The notes beneath the pieces were generated by a model. The model did no database searches. It was not told where the DNA came from and saw only the letters and a list, made by a program, of their open reading frames with translations. Made by a program: the position numbers and the translations under genes. DNA of 64,000 nucleotides, from contig JADFUC010001964.1 in the NCBI GenBank assembly GCA_019722365.1, forward strand, positions 30,831 to 94,830, read 5' to 3'. Source of the DNA: Lithospermum erythrorhizon (lineage: Eukaryota > Streptophyta > Magnoliopsida > Boraginales > Boraginaceae). Within the stretch, counting starts at the first letter, position 1. Each line of letters opens with the position of its first letter. Positions 33,347-46,480 of this stretch are shown one piece after another.

Positions 33347-35672
33347 TATAACTGACCTTCCGCTTGGTCGGCTTACGAGGTTAAGGTCGTAACAACACGT
33401 ACACGAGTCACCACGATCGATGGATGACAACATAAAAAGACTTCATTTGACATTATTAATAATAAAAATACCTTTAGTCCGTCGTGGTGAACTAACAGCA
33501 TATACAATAAAACAAACAGACATAATACAAATTCACCTTAATTATACAACTCGAATGCAAAGTCAAAATACAACATAGGGAAAGTATGACAGCAGACCCT
33601 CAATGAAATATAAATACCCCAGAGTACAACGATATACCGTCGACATGAAATGGTGATGAGAATTCCTATGCCACAGCCTTTTCATCTACGATCTTGATCT
33701 GTGACCTATCAATGCGACTTCTCTGATCAACCTCTTAGAACCTAGGCATAAAATGCCCGCCCATAGAAAAGTCGGCTATTAGGCGAGTGAATACAAATAC
33801 CACCGAGGCAGTCTAGCGTACACATATTCATACTTATAAATAACGTATGTATATCGACAGAATACCTGACTGAATAACGTTCCACAACAACATAGAATCC
33901 TCTTATCACGATGTTACATAATACTATACATGCGCTTATAATCATAAATAAACGCATATTCATTCAGGGAAAACAGTTTAAATATGAAAGGCATCAAATG
34001 AGATCCTCAAATAATACACACATGATCCGCCTCCAAATAATACACATGAGGTAATCCTCCAAATATGCATATGAGGGAATCCACCTCCCAAATAATACAC
34101 ATATGAGAATCGCCTCCACCTTAATCGGATGAGGCCTCCTTAATCTCGCCGACCCATTACGCCGCTTGATAATGCATGCTGAGCCCTGAATCCGCAGCGC
34201 GAACCCACACAATATGCACCTTGCATAAACCTCGGTCGGGAATACTTGTAAGCTCCATGAAGTAACACACAAAGCAATCAAACACGGCCTACGGCCTTTG
34301 GCCGCGCGTATGCGGCCGCACAAAGTCTCATAACATGGATCATATTCACAAGCATCCGTGATATAAATCGCCCAATCGCTAATATCGCATGATATGAATA
34401 ATAATCTCAATTATCTCATATACTCTTAAAATCTCATTGTTTTATCATATGAATCATAAATCGGGGAATTTACATAGTATCGATCACTTAATTCACCTGT
34501 GCACATATCGAGAATAATCCCGAGGAATCACTGCGTAATATATACAACATAATATACATAGAAAAGGTCCCATCGTGATATTTGGCTTTTCACTTTCGAG
34601 CCACATTAATGGCATGACTACAAGCGGTCCTCGTGCTAGATCGAGCAACTCCTATTAAGGAAATTATACATTTATAACACGTTTTGTAGAATAACCTCTG
34701 CTTGCATCTATATAACCCGGTGTTATACGTCCACGATTCAAATTTACAACCACTTATGATAAATCTATCCCAAAGATTGGTATCCTTTTAATATTCCAAA
34801 CATAACTACATTCTAATCGCCCGACTTATTAAATCTCAATGATAGGTCGCTTGTACCCCAAACAATAACACTTTAAACACATTCTAATCAATCCGACAAT
34901 CGGTGACAACTAATTAATACATTAAATACAACCTCAATTCAAGCTAAATGCTATACGAACTTTCCCCAAACTTTCTGACCCAGATACACTATCCATATCG
35001 AAACCAATAATTCTATACCCCAGAAACAACTATATTAAGTCCTCCCAACCTCGTACAATTTAAAAGTTCATTTTAAGAAAAGTCAATAAAGAAGTCAACC
35101 CTCAACTTTTTACTTTCTTGATAATCGCTCAAAATCACATTAATCCCCCATACGATACCGGATAACATTCATGCCATAATAAATTCAAGATCTAAAAAGT
35201 CAACAAAATCCATAAAGTCAACTCTTGAAAACTCAAGAAATATCTCAAAATTTGATCTTTCTTACCTAGATATGATGAGGATGATGAGGAGAAGAAAATC
35301 CACAACTTTGTTCTTGAATTTAGGCGACAATCGATGAGAGAAATAGAAAAAAAATTTCAAGGGGAAAAATGGAAAACATTTCAGCCATGGAGGGGAAATA
35401 AGAAGGTTTTGGATGATATATATAAGGGTTCTAATGTAATTTAACATCAAAAGTTGTGTGAGTTTATCACTTGATGGAGTGTAAAAATCAAATGGTATAA
35501 TTAAATGCTTGGAACTGACATTTGAACCATGGTTATCCACAATTTGATAGCTTGATGTTGGAGTTTAGGGGATAAATAACTATTTGCCCCTTGACTGCAG
35601 TAGTAGTTAGAACAAATTATATTTATGGGCATTATCATATATATAAAGGGAATAGGCGTGATGGGTTATTAG
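33347..35672 (-). mobile_element. Solo gypsy-type LTR, minisatellite family
   Basis: On the minus strand it starts TAATAACCCATCACGCC (35672) and ends GCCGACC...GTTATAA near 33347. The body aligns with the LTR at 48440-50741 and the plus-strand LTR at 51136-52972, including CACGATGGGACC-type and GAGTTGACTTT leader segments. No primer site or coding sequence was seen on either side. Confidence 0.7.
34004..34120 (-). repeat. LTR minisatellite, unit about 27 bp
   Basis: Four or five units of (A/C)TCC(A/G)CCTCCAAATAATACACATGAG on the plus strand. It is the same unit as 49082-49172 and, reversed, 52142-52264. Confidence 0.85.
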
Positions 35673-38600
35673 AAGCTATGAGTTCTCTTTAATTTGAGGG
35701 ACATAATAGTAATTTGCATAATACATTCAATAAGCTTCAGTAGCAGAAAATAATTGTTGGGTGTTAAAGCGTGTAATCAACTTCTAAACTTACTTAGAGA
35801 TGCCCAGTCACAGAATACTACGGTTAATACGAAAACAATAAAATTGGGTTATAAGTGTGTACCTTTTAATTCGAACAAATCAAGTAGGCGTGATTAAATT
35901 GCTTTCAAATACTCAAGCCAGTATCTCAGAAGTCATCCACGCTGACCAAATTGCCAGACTTTCTTACCGTGCGTTTTACTAGAGCGACTTTGAGTATAAA
36001 CTAGGAATAAAAAAATGGAAGAAAAAACCTTGTTTTCGCTACCAAAGGGTGAAGCTATATTGGATGTAGGCGGAAAGGAGTTACCGATTTCTTGTGAATC
36101 AAAATATAAGCATTAGTTTTAGTTGTGTTGAATTAAGCCCACTTAAATGAGCAACGAGAGTTTAAGGAGATAAAAATCTCCTCAAAACCTTATCATCTCT
36201 ACCGCCCCACAACCGACACGATCGAGTCATGGGGATTAGATTTTCCATCCCCAAATGTTTAAGCCGTGTTTCCTTTCATCTTTGGGAAGTTTATAACACA
36301 TTTATTATAGTTAGGTTTGCATTTTGTTGTGCTGACCTCTTAGGGCGAATTGATAAAATGTATATTATGATATTAACCGACCTTGCATTAATATATAGAT
36401 TGACGGACCCTAGTAAGCCACAGTAACCCTAATATGAATACATTAATCTAAAAAATACTAAATACTATGGCTTGAAATGGTTTTTAAGGCTCATCAACCA
36501 TGTTCTCCCTTTTGAGACACATATAATTTTATCTTCAAGTTCTCCGCGATCCAAAAAATGATCAACACAATCAAAGCATACTAGTCATTTGGTGTTTGAT
36601 TTGTTTAATTTCTGGCTAGGGGCGAGGCTTGTCTGGTTGTTTCTGGCTTGTTAGAGGTTTTCTTGTTTGGACCGTGTATCTGAAAACCTCTTGAATAACA
36701 TTTGGGTGCGATGGAATAACAAGGTTTGTTACTTATAGTAACAATATGTGTATGTTTTACATACAAACATCGTATCCATAATAATGATGTAGGCCTGAAT
36801 TTTGAGCTTAGATGCAGACATTTGTCACGCAACGGTTGTTTCATGATGACACGAGATCTTAGCTCCTTTGAATCTAGCGCCTTGAGTAGCTGACGGAAGA
36901 ATCATTAACTTAGCTACTGGCATTATACTTCATTGTGGTTAATTAGTGAATTGTCTAGTTTTAGTTGTTTTTTTTGTTCTCAACTTTATGTACATATGCG
37001 CCCATATTCAGCATTGAGAGAAGTGTCATTAATACAAAGTACATATTCAGTTATGTGAGATCTTGATTCTCTGCTTGATAAGCTATTTAGAATAGCAAAT
37101 GCTTTATTGCGGCGTCTAGCGGCAACTTTTCAAAATCACTCATCGATTGTTATAATCCGACTTGCTTCTTATTGACAACTTTTCATATTGTAGCGTACTC
37201 GGTTTACATGTTTTATGTTATTAAATTTGTGTTTATACTTGTTACTTGAAACATGTTACAACCTTGCTATCAGTTCATATTAATTCCGGCGAGATCGTGA
37301 TCGTGCTTTGTTGGTTTGGAGTAGCGGATAAACATAATCCACTTTCATTTTAATCTAGAAAGATTAACTTTCTTTGAGTATTCATTTTGGACTCCACAGT
37401 TGAATGCATTATCGGTATAAGCATAACTCGGCTTATTGAGTTAAATTGATTGGGTCTTTATAAATTCCAAAATATTTGAGCCATCTTGGTCCTTTTTATA
37501 AGAGAGAGTTGTACTGGCGACTTGAGGTTGCTCTGTCATTTCTCTATCGTTAGAATGTCTTCATTGTGCTAACCTACAGCATCTTGGTAGCTTCCAGCGA
37601 CCCTCTTGTCTATCCGAGAATCTAATTTCCATGAATGAATTCAAACATTTTTAATTTATTCATTAAATAAATGTGTATATATCGACTATTGTAGATCGGA
37701 TGAGATAAAACACTTGTGATTAATAAATTTTTTCGATTACAAGAATCGCATGACTTAGATGAATTACGTTTATTAGTCGAATCAATACAGAACATTCTGT
37801 TAATTAATCACTTGTATTATAGTAGTTGTTATTCCTTGATAAAATTTGTTATCTTAAGAGCCAAATATGTTAATATCCAAATCTGCATTTGATATATTTA
37901 AACTATCTCGGATCTCGTAAATAAATGCATCGATATTTGTTCATGGTTATATCCTTAAAAACATCACTATTTTTGTTAGGATTACCATTGAATTAAGAAT
38001 AATTTCAAGTTCATCTTATAATTTTGTCAACCGATTGATTTGGGTGAAAGTTTTATAAGATTTTGAACCTGACCGTTATGGAAAAGTTTCCATGTCAGCA
38101 TCTTTATGATGTTAGCGTGTTGATTAGTTGGAGTTATACCGTTTGTCGATGTGTGAGCTAGGGTGAAGTGAATATGTATTACGAGTTTCGTTAAATTGAG
38201 ATCAGTTCATCAATGTAATGTGTCTCTTTAATAATTTTAAAGAGTATTAAATATTTAACAATATTTAATATTTAATTCTAAATTGATAAGAAGATTCACG
38301 AGATTACGAATTTAAGAGAGTTGTCCACATTTTAATCATATTTATTCGAAGCATATGATTCTAAAGATTTCGTTTGTTCGATCGTTCGTTAATGTGATTA
38401 TACTTTTACAATTCATATAGTATTAAAAGATGAGATTTCAAGTCACTTTACTTGAATTCTTGTGAGTATACATACTATGATAAGTTCGTGTTAAATTTGC
38501 TTAACGTAATGGAATATTATATCGTTTGTAGCTCTTATATGAGAATAATAAATAACGTATTAGATTAATCTCGATAAATAAAATAAAACATTCATGTTCA

Positions 38601-38849
38601 AAACATAAATGAAAATGTTTTTCACGTGTCAAGCGTGAAGCTAAGCCCAAACTGATACGTGTAATGAAGCATTAGTCTAAACAAAATAATAAAAAGTTGG
38701 TCTGCGGTATCGTTTAACACTCACGGTGGTTTGCGAGAATGTTCAACAATCTTACTACGTCACGCATTTGAAAAAAATGTTAGCATAAATTAATGTCAGC
38801 GGCATTATCGTATCGGGGAATGAAGTATCTCGAAGTCATATCTGGTAAT
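35673..38849. other. Unassigned transposon-derived or intergenic DNA
   Basis: No intact frame or recognisable protein. 36150-36240 has LTR-leader character (AAAATCTCCTCAAAACC then CT-rich). 36600-36860 contains a weak minus-strand frame with no identifiable domain. Possibly degraded copia sequence leading into the gag fragment at 38850-39352. Confidence 0.3.
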
Positions 38850-39352
38850 ACCTCTCGAAGCGGATCTATGATAGTATCGCGTCTTAATCGAAGTGGAAAA
38901 GTTCTCTTGGCATATTCGCTTTTCTCCTAAGGCTCGCATGTCCGTCATTCACGTGGCGCCATCCATCTCTTGAATTGAAGTAGAATCTTTCTCACGTCCA
39001 CTTTTGTATTTGTCATTTATGATGCTCGTAAATCGAGAAACAAGCGAAACGCTCTGTTGGATTGTGTCTGATTTGAATCCGGGAGAGTCATGAGTTATAT
39101 ACCTTGAATGATATCCTTACATGAAACCCTGTTATTTAAAATTCCAGGAAATGCAAGATGGCTTTCGATCAACCCCGTCATCTCGGACATATGAGAATTT
39201 TGTTCATTTAGGTTAGCTAATGCGTAGAGAATATTTAGAAGCAGCTTGACATCGGCTTTTGTCTGAAATGTCGAGCTTATTTGATCGAATATGTCTTTAG
39301 GTTCTGAGAACGCGAATGTCTCCTTGAAGTTGTCATTCATGCACAATTGCAT
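38850..39352 (-). pseudogene. Orphan copia gag fragment
   Basis: The minus-strand frame at 39095-39352 reads as the middle of a copia gag polyprotein (UBN2/retrotrans_gag type). Landmarks are FSEPKDIFDQISSTFQTKA, LNILYALANLNEQ, MSEMTGLIE and a final CKDIIQGI, which match the expected EIWD.L...F, L..LY.LK and IL.GI positions. Downstream on the minus strand, LPDSFKS-like sequence is visible in shifted frames to about 38850. It lies left of the minus-strand copia LTR (39826-40779), but no primer site separates them. It is therefore probably a separate truncated element. Confidence 0.7.
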
Positions 39353-39825
39353 TACGTATTTGGCTTAATTCGAATCTTTGAAGTCTTTGAGTGTGCTTGC
39401 TTTTTAAGTGAAGGGATACCCGTCCTTAGGGAATCCTTGGGTTTCCTCTCAATACATATCCTTTGTCCTCCAATTTTGGGAGGCGTATTGAGCCCGTTCA
39501 CGACTCCTTCAGCAGAGTGTACCATCATAGGAATTATCCTTATAGGAAGAATTAGGTCACGACATCGAAAACTTCCATAATAACTCTTTGTAGAAAGTCC
39601 ATAAGGAATAACTTAATCTATGTCATAAAATGTTCTACAATGGATAATAGAATAACTATACTAGTTTCTGATCACACTTAACACGAAGTATTCAAAGAAC
39701 ACACAACCTAAAGCAGGTATTTCAACATAACATTTAGGTTTTAAATCATGTAAGGAATCGTGCTATCAATACATTATCATAATAATCTTGGGATTACGAG
39801 TTGACTTAGACTATGTTGTTAATTG
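39353..39825. other. Short unassigned stretch between copia pieces
   Basis: No feature recognised; no primer-binding site is present next to the LTR end at 39826. Confidence 0.4.
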
Positions 39826-40779
39826 TTAGAATCTAGTATGACTTTATTAAGTGATGTCTGAATTAAATACATCGCGGATCCTCAATTAATGTATATTAAT
39901 CTAAATACTAAAAATATAAATGTATGAATAAAAATTCTTACACGTTGCGTGAGCCAATGAGCCCAATCTCCACAATCAACCTACATGAAAAGACCTTTCA
40001 AAGTCCTCTCAGCTTGTTAACCTGCAAAATGATGTCCTACACGCTTGAGAGGAAAGCAGGCAAGTGAACTTGATAGAGTTTGAAGATGAAATGAAATTGG
40101 AAGAAAGCGATTCGGTCATAGAGACGGCGGCTTTCTACAAGAGGGAGGATTCGAGTTTTTTAATGATTATTATGATAAAAAAACCTAATCCCTCTTTAAA
40201 TACGAGTCCCAATTCGCTCGTTAAGAAATCGAGTTTAACTGCGTTAACTTAGTGGGCCGTTATAAGGCTTCTAATTAAATAATGAGTTACTAGTAAGTTG
40301 TTCTATTTTAATTAACTTAAAAAGTCAAAATTAAAATACTAGCAGTCACTATCGAATAACATCACGTTGTTAAGTAAATTTGATTAGTGATTAAACTGCC
40401 GAGTTTAACCAATTGATGTTCATCAGCAATATATTTGTGAAATATATAAATGAGAGATACATCTCTCGATATAAAAATCTCGTTTAATTTCATTCATGAA
40501 ATATTATTCGAATATCATTGTATGTGTGTGACCTTTAGGCTAAGATAATAGTAACTTGTATAATAATAATAATTGACGATTACTATTATTATAGCGATTA
40601 ATAAGTAAGATAAACTGATAAACTGTAACCTTAAATTATCATGAGAACCAACTAGTAATATCTGATTACTAAGAGTGAACACTAAGTTCCAGTAATCACA
40701 TTTAACCAACCCGGTAAATGAATTGATGCACAATTATACTTAGCAGACAATAAAGGGAATCAATTTTTCATTGATATCA
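39826..40779 (-). repeat. Copia 3' LTR, minus strand
   Basis: On the minus strand it starts TGATATCAATGAAAAATTG and ends CTAGATTCTAACA. It shares GGAACTTAGTGTTCAC and GTTCTCATGATAATTTA with the LTRs at 7462 and 16569. Its length (954) agrees with theirs (980 and 929). Confidence 0.85.
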
Positions 40780-40849
40780 GCCGCTCCCAGCTTGCCACTT
40801 GGATGATTACCTTACAATTCCTTTATAGTATGACCTCAATTAAGTAGGC

Positions 40850-43288
40850 TAACCATAGAAATTATTAATGCGCCAGAGCACCCACAGCTTTCTTTACTTT
40901 CAGTATGGTGAATAAGCATTTATAGCGTCCAGCTAGCCAATCAATACCCATTTGTGTGAGGCACGAGATATTTCACTTGTATATCAAAAGAGCGGATAAG
41001 TCCTCCCCGATATATCAGCATCTATCGCTATACTCAGCACATTGGCGGTAACGTATGCACGTTATAATCGCTTAAGGCGGATGTTTGGTCATAATCAAAA
41101 GAATGTAGAGCTTATATAACACAAATAGTTATATATCGTAGGTCTAAAATTATGAACAAAATTCTAAATAAATATCATAGAACCTGAGATATCACATTAT
41201 CCTCACATGAATTCGTTTCGGTCATAAAAACTCCCCAGTCCTTAGGACGGCTGACTCGTAGTATTTATCTAGTCTTGCAGGGCTAGTGGATCAATGCCGA
41301 TTACTAATCAAACCGCGTGTTGATTAAGTATGATCTTTGTCATACAACTATCGATATCGACCCAGGCGCTTTGGAAGCATCTATGTTCTAAGCTTGAAGA
41401 GGTATAATCAACAATTCATGTTGCCTCTACAGAAAAACATAGACTAACTTTAGGGATATGACTTTTCACTCATCGAGGATCTGATACATGTATATTATGT
41501 AAATTTAAACATATGAGGCAGTAAACAAATATCTTAGAATATAAGAAGCAACTTGATATTTAAATATTTGTTCATATAACATAAATAGTACATGCGACTC
41601 CTTTCACGCGCTCATGCATCTAAGACCTATGTTGTTGCAAGCTCGTAAATGCTTTGCGACTTAGTGGTTTTAGTAAAAGGAGTTGGCAATCAGCCTCTGT
41701 TGCTACTTTATATACTTTGATATAACTTACCTCTTATTAAGGTATCTCCCAAATAGGTGATACTTTGCAGTGCGTGCTTGGATTTGTGATGTGCTCGGGG
41801 TTCTTGGCTTGAACTATCGCCTAGTGTTGTCTGAAAGTAACTATTTGGTCCTCGTGCTAGGTACTACGCCTAGCTTCAGTCCTGAATTTCTTAATCGACA
41901 TGCTTCTTTAGGAGGCAGACATTTGCGATGTCTCAGTTATGTGCTGAAATCGACAGATTACTACTTGCTTGGAACTCCTCAGGAATACTACTCCACCGTT
42001 AAGACAAAATACATGCGGACTAGGAGCAGTAATTAAGTCTCTGTCGATCAGCAGCGTATTGCAGGTGACTCTTAACTCGTAAATCTCCGCGTATACCAGA
42101 AAGCATCTTTAGTTCTTCTCAAATACTTCAAGATGGACTTATTTTGCAATCCAATGATTTTCACCTGGATTAACATTATCTCTTTAGTTATGCGAGTGCG
42201 CATAAGACACATCGAGGTCTAGTGCAACATGGCATATGATGGATCCTATAAGCGCGTAAGGTACATCCTTCGTTTGTTACGTCAGCGCTAGTAATTGGGA
42301 CAACATGCTCTGCTGAGTTGAACTCCGTGTCTCGTGATTACCTTCTTGGAATTACTCGTATTGAACCTTTGCGGTACCTTATTCACATAGGTATCCTAAC
42401 AAGTCCAATTAATATACGGCCCGATCTCGATGGATCTTTATTCGAGTATATATTTTTGCTTCGCTTTAAGTCGCCGTTGAAACATTTACCTGACGATCGC
42501 GATTGAGTTCGGTAACTCTATGTTGTTCCAACTGATAAGTATGTCATAAATACGGGACTATGAATGATACATAACTCAGCTTACCTTCTTGTATACACAA
42601 GATTCTTCGTTGTTCTTGATGAAACCAAAATATTTAATTGATTATTCAAAGCATTAGATTCAGCTAGCGGGATGCACAACTTTAAGACCATAAATCGACA
42701 TTTGCAACTTGCATACCTTTTTAGGTCCATTAGGACATGTAAAGCTTGGAGGTTGTACCATATACACATCCTCTTCTAAATTTTCATTTAGGAAAGCAGT
42801 CTTTACATCCAATTGCCATATTTCATAGTCATAAAAATGCGGCCTGATAGCTAAGATTATCCGGATGGACTTAGCGTAGCCACTTAGGCGGTAAGTTTTC
42901 GTCATAGTCCACACGATGAAATTGTTTGAAACCTTCAAGTCTAGCTTTAGAAACATCGGCGTTTTCATCTTTATCATGTTTCTTCTTAAATACCCATTTT
43001 ACACATTCAATAGAGGCGAACCCCGTTTGGTAAATCGACAAGGACGAGCAACGTTACGTACACCAGAATCCATCTCGGTTATGACTGTTGCCATTTGTCG
43101 GCATCACTTTGCTGTTATCGACAACTTTAAGAAGTGGGCTCGCCACTTTCAATGACATGCCCATACCGGCGCTACGGTTATTGGCTTGATCACATTTGGA
43201 TGCCAAAGGGTTGGATTCTTCCTTGGCTTTCATGTGGATCGAGAACTTGATCTTACATGAAAGAAGGTTCAAATTCTTGTGGTGCGTC
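40850..43288 (-). pseudogene. Copia pol remnant (RT and RNase H)
   Basis: The minus-strand frame at 42660-42977 carries the copia RT core: YEIWQLDVKTAFLNENLEED (the first catalytic Asp region), VYMVQPPSF and KKVCKLQMSIYGLK. Shifted frames to the left give EESCVYKK (about 42590-42610), KIYRDR (about 42440), ILKYLRRTKDAF (about 42110-42150) and neighbouring connection/RNase H segments. This copy keeps the RT core that the element at 7462-17497 has lost. Stops and shifts make it inactive. Confidence 0.85.
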
Positions 43289-43650
43289 ATCCAAATAACC
43301 CGTTCCTTACTGATATTATGTTGATAGTACATAAGTTTCTCGATTGGATTATTCGCGGTGAAATTAATTTGAAGTTAGTAGAGAATTAAACATATCGGTT
43401 GGTTGGTGGTATATTTCGGTTTGTGGTGGGACTTGGAATAGTATAAATAATTTTGGAATAATATCAATGCTCGAGACAAGTATGAGATGAGTAGTAATAT
43501 ATGCCCGGGGAATAACAAATTGGAATCGGTTTTTCGTTGTGAGATTTAGAAATGCGGAAGGTGTAGAATTAGCAATCGAGCAGACAATTTCTTCCCCTAA
43601 ATATCACTTCTACTTATATCTCCATCTCGTCCATTTCCCATATTACGTAA
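43289..43650 (+). mobile_element. Truncated gypsy-type LTR, 5' part
   Basis: It starts near ATAACCCGTTCC and aligns with 62712-63036 almost throughout (GTTTCTCGATT, GGTGGTATATTT, AATAATTTTGGAATAATATC, TAATATATGCC). It ends in a CT-rich stretch and directly meets a minus-strand LTR end at about 43655. Confidence 0.75.
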
Positions 43651-43654
43651 TGAC

Positions 43655-43890
43655 CCGCTTTAGTCGGCCGCCACGAGGTTAAGATGCGTTAACAACTTTT
43701 GTATGCGAGTCACCAAGCGTTGGATCTGATAACAAAATAACCTGTTGGCGTTATCAAAATAAAACTCTATTCCGTAGGTGATTCTGACGGTACATCAACA
43801 AATAATAGACAGCGAGAATACAAATCCAAGATACGGCATAAAGGAAGGTATGACAACCCGGACAGTCGATACAATACAACACAACTTTAT
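43655..43890 (-). repeat. Truncated 3' LTR of the chromovirus
   Basis: It aligns with 48440-48680 (GAATACAAATCCAAGAT, AAGGAAGGTATGACAACCC) and contains the LTR end motif near GGCCGACTAAAG. It joins chromodomain-coding sequence directly, without the LTR start or polypurine tract, so about 2 kb was lost. Confidence 0.75.
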
Positions 43891-46480
43891 TTTGCAACAC
43901 TTTTCCTTCTGATCAAGAATTTTCTTGGTTTTACTAGCCCATGCGTAGGTCGCTCCCCCAACTCCAGTTGTGCTAAGATATGGGATTAAATGCAGGATAT
44001 ATTTCCTCAAACATGACACATGGAAGACAGTATGAATTCAATCTTTGGAAGCCAGCATGAGCTTGACTAGGCCACGGACCGACTACGCCTTGATCTCATG
44101 CGGACGATATATCGTGGACTTCAGCTTCCTCTCTTTAGAATCTCGGCCTTTTGCTTTCCACGGGGATATTCTCGAGAATACTTATCACCAATTTCAAAGG
44201 TTAAATCCACGGCGTCTGCATACATCTTTTGTCTATCTTAACTTTCAAGTGTTGTTGTATGATTTTATTCTCTCGCTTGACGCTTTCCTGACGGAGACAT
44301 TACACTTTTTATCTCTGCCGTTTCCAACAAGCTGAGTCCGACATTTCTGCCGTACAATGCCTCAAATGGAGCCATCTCAATCTTGGCGTGGAAACTATTA
44401 TTATATACAAACTCCATTTTAAGCGATTCATCATCAATTCCCAGCGAAATTGACCACGCGGGCCAGCGACATGTCCTCGATGTTTGAATTGTTCTCTACA
44501 TTGCCAAAATGCTACATTTGTGGATGAAATGATGTACCAAATTGATACCGTCCCCATCAACTTTGAAATCCTTTCCAAAATCTGGAGGTGATGGCATCTC
44601 GATCGTCTGATGGATACCGGCTCGTGTAATGGCACAATTTGGCCCAGCATCTGACCTACTTGACTGCTCGGGAGATGGTGAGTCGATTTAATTGGTAAGA
44701 AATGGTGATTCGGCAGGTCTATCAACTATCGCCCCGAATGCCGTAACCTTTCAGCGTCCTGGAAGTCCAAAAACAAAGTCCGTCTTAATATGCTCTGAGT
44801 CACGACACGGAATAGGAAGGGTTACTTGATAGCTTGGGATGTTGGTGTTCTATTTTCACTGTTGACAAGTGGAACATTTTGATACAAATTGACAATTTCC
44901 CTCTTGTATTTGGGCCACGATACCTTGCTCTTAAGTGCACATGCATCTTTTGTACCACCGGATACATCTTATATGGGCGTTATGGGCCGTCCCAAAATCT
45001 CCTTTTTCAACTCTAGAGAATAAGGCACGAATAATCTACCATGCATTGTAAGAATCATCTCTCTGCATAAAGTCCGATGCGCTTCGACTTTTTCAACTTT
45101 CTCCGATTATTTTTTTGCAATTTCATAAATGCTTTTGTTTGTTCGCCAGTATTCGATCAAAAGAACGTTGAACTCTTATTTGTGTAACAAACCGCCGCCG
45201 ACTCGATAAAATTAACACCGAGTTGCCGTTCGTTTAATGGCTCCTTAATCTTCACTTCACATTTCAATCATGACCACAGTTCGCGGGATGATACTGATAA
45301 ACATCATAATCATGATAAGCTCCATCACGCCCGGCGCCTCGATTCAAATCTGCGTATTAGGAGGTATTTCAAACTTTGTGATCGGTAAAAATTTTGCAAG
45401 TCGCTGAAGTACAAATAATGCCTCCCAATCTTGAAATTGAGAACACGATTGCGGCTGGTTCCAAATAAATGCGTTAGGTAGTTTTCTCGCTTGAACTTCT
45501 CGGTATCGCTTGATACTATCGCTACCGCACCCACCATGTTGCGTGCTTGCGCATCGGCCACGATATGACGCGTCGTATACATGACATGGCGGAAATCACG
45601 TCACGGCGGAAGAGTAAATCTTTGGCCAGCGGTAATTGATTTCTCTTTCTCATTGAAGCTTACCGTTCCTGATCCTCGCTCCAAACAAATGGAAGTCACT
45701 ACAGTCAGCTTTGGTCATGGGTGTGGCAATAGTGAGAAGTCTTGTATAAATCTCCCGATAGTATCCCCTTTAGACTTGACTTCGGTTCGATAGCAGCTGA
45801 GTAGGTAGATTCCCCGATATCCACCCGGCTTCACCCTTTTGAGGATCCAGCACTTATACCTCTCACAATCACATGGCCGCACTTTTCTCCGGAATTACTT
45901 GAAATTTATACAATTGGAACTTTTCTCAAAAGTCTCGGCGCGCGTTCTCGAATGTTGTACATGCTGCCCACCATTTGCAGGAATATATCATAGTCAATGA
46001 ACACCACACAAATTTATCCAAGTAAAAGCGGAACACAGATTCATAAGGTCCATAAACTGACTGAGGGCATTTGTCAGCCATGCATTTATCAAAAACTTCG
46101 TAGTGCCCGTATAGCATTACAAAATACCGACTTGATACATAAATCCTCCTTAATCCATAGCGATGGTAGCGACCTATAAGTCAATCTTAGAAAATACCGG
46201 GCATCCGCTGAGTGATCAAAGCAGATCATCGATTCTAGACAACGGATATCGATTCTTAATTTTTACTTTGTTCAGCTATGCATAATCGATATACAACCTC
46301 AAAAGATCCATCATAGCTGTGACAAATAACACTTAGGAGCACCCCCGAGGTGAACTACTTGGTCGAACCAGATCCCTTATCCAACAGATTCACTGCCGAT
46401 TGCGTTTGATTCCTTGACTCACGGGAGCCCATTACATAGGTGCCATGGAAATCGGAGTAGTACGGGGTAATTCTATGGAA
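43890..46480 (-). pseudogene. Chromovirus pol remnant: RT, RNase H, integrase, chromodomain
   Basis: Minus-strand segments from right to left start with RT at 46420-46230 (LDKG..RPS, LYIDYA.LNKVKIKNRYPLSRIDDL). Next is RT at 46070-45950 (VYGPYESVFRFYLDKFV.. and a shifted FIDDI motif). RNase H at 45520-45325 has NYLTH, FKIGRHYLY and QSLKYLL. The integrase zinc-finger region is near 44850-44960 (HLSTVKIEHQHP-like). The integrase core at 44725-44309 has FLPIKSTHHL, QIVPLHEPVSI and FKHRGHVAGPRGQFRWELM. The chromodomain at 44035-43890 has VFHVSCLRKYI and KKILDQKEKCCKIK. These are standard chromovirus landmarks. The chromodomain normally steers integration to heterochromatin through histone marks. 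The coding region is scattered over frames. Confidence 0.85.

Larger units (their letters stand above)
39826..43288 (-). mobile_element. 5'-truncated Ty1/copia element
   Basis: It belongs to the same family as 7462-17497, on the opposite strand. It keeps the 3' LTR (39826-40779), a polypurine stretch just to its right (minus strand AAGCTGGGAGCGG) and the RT and RNase H part of pol. The 5' half (5' LTR, gag, integrase) is missing. The element ends at 43288, where a plus-strand gypsy-type LTR begins. Confidence 0.85.

Noticed and set aside
33994..34410. 138-residue minus-strand open frame
   Set aside because: It lies across the LTR minisatellite, has no domain and is not kept in sister LTRs.
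39826..40779. Copia LTR as the 5' LTR of the gag fragment at 39095
   Set aside because: No primer-binding site lies at 39810-39826, whereas a polypurine stretch and pol lie on the other side. It is the 3' LTR of the element at 40780-43288.
44045..44335. Plus-strand open frame of 96 residues
   Set aside because: It is antisense to the integrase and chromodomain of the minus-strand chromovirus, which has clear motifs.
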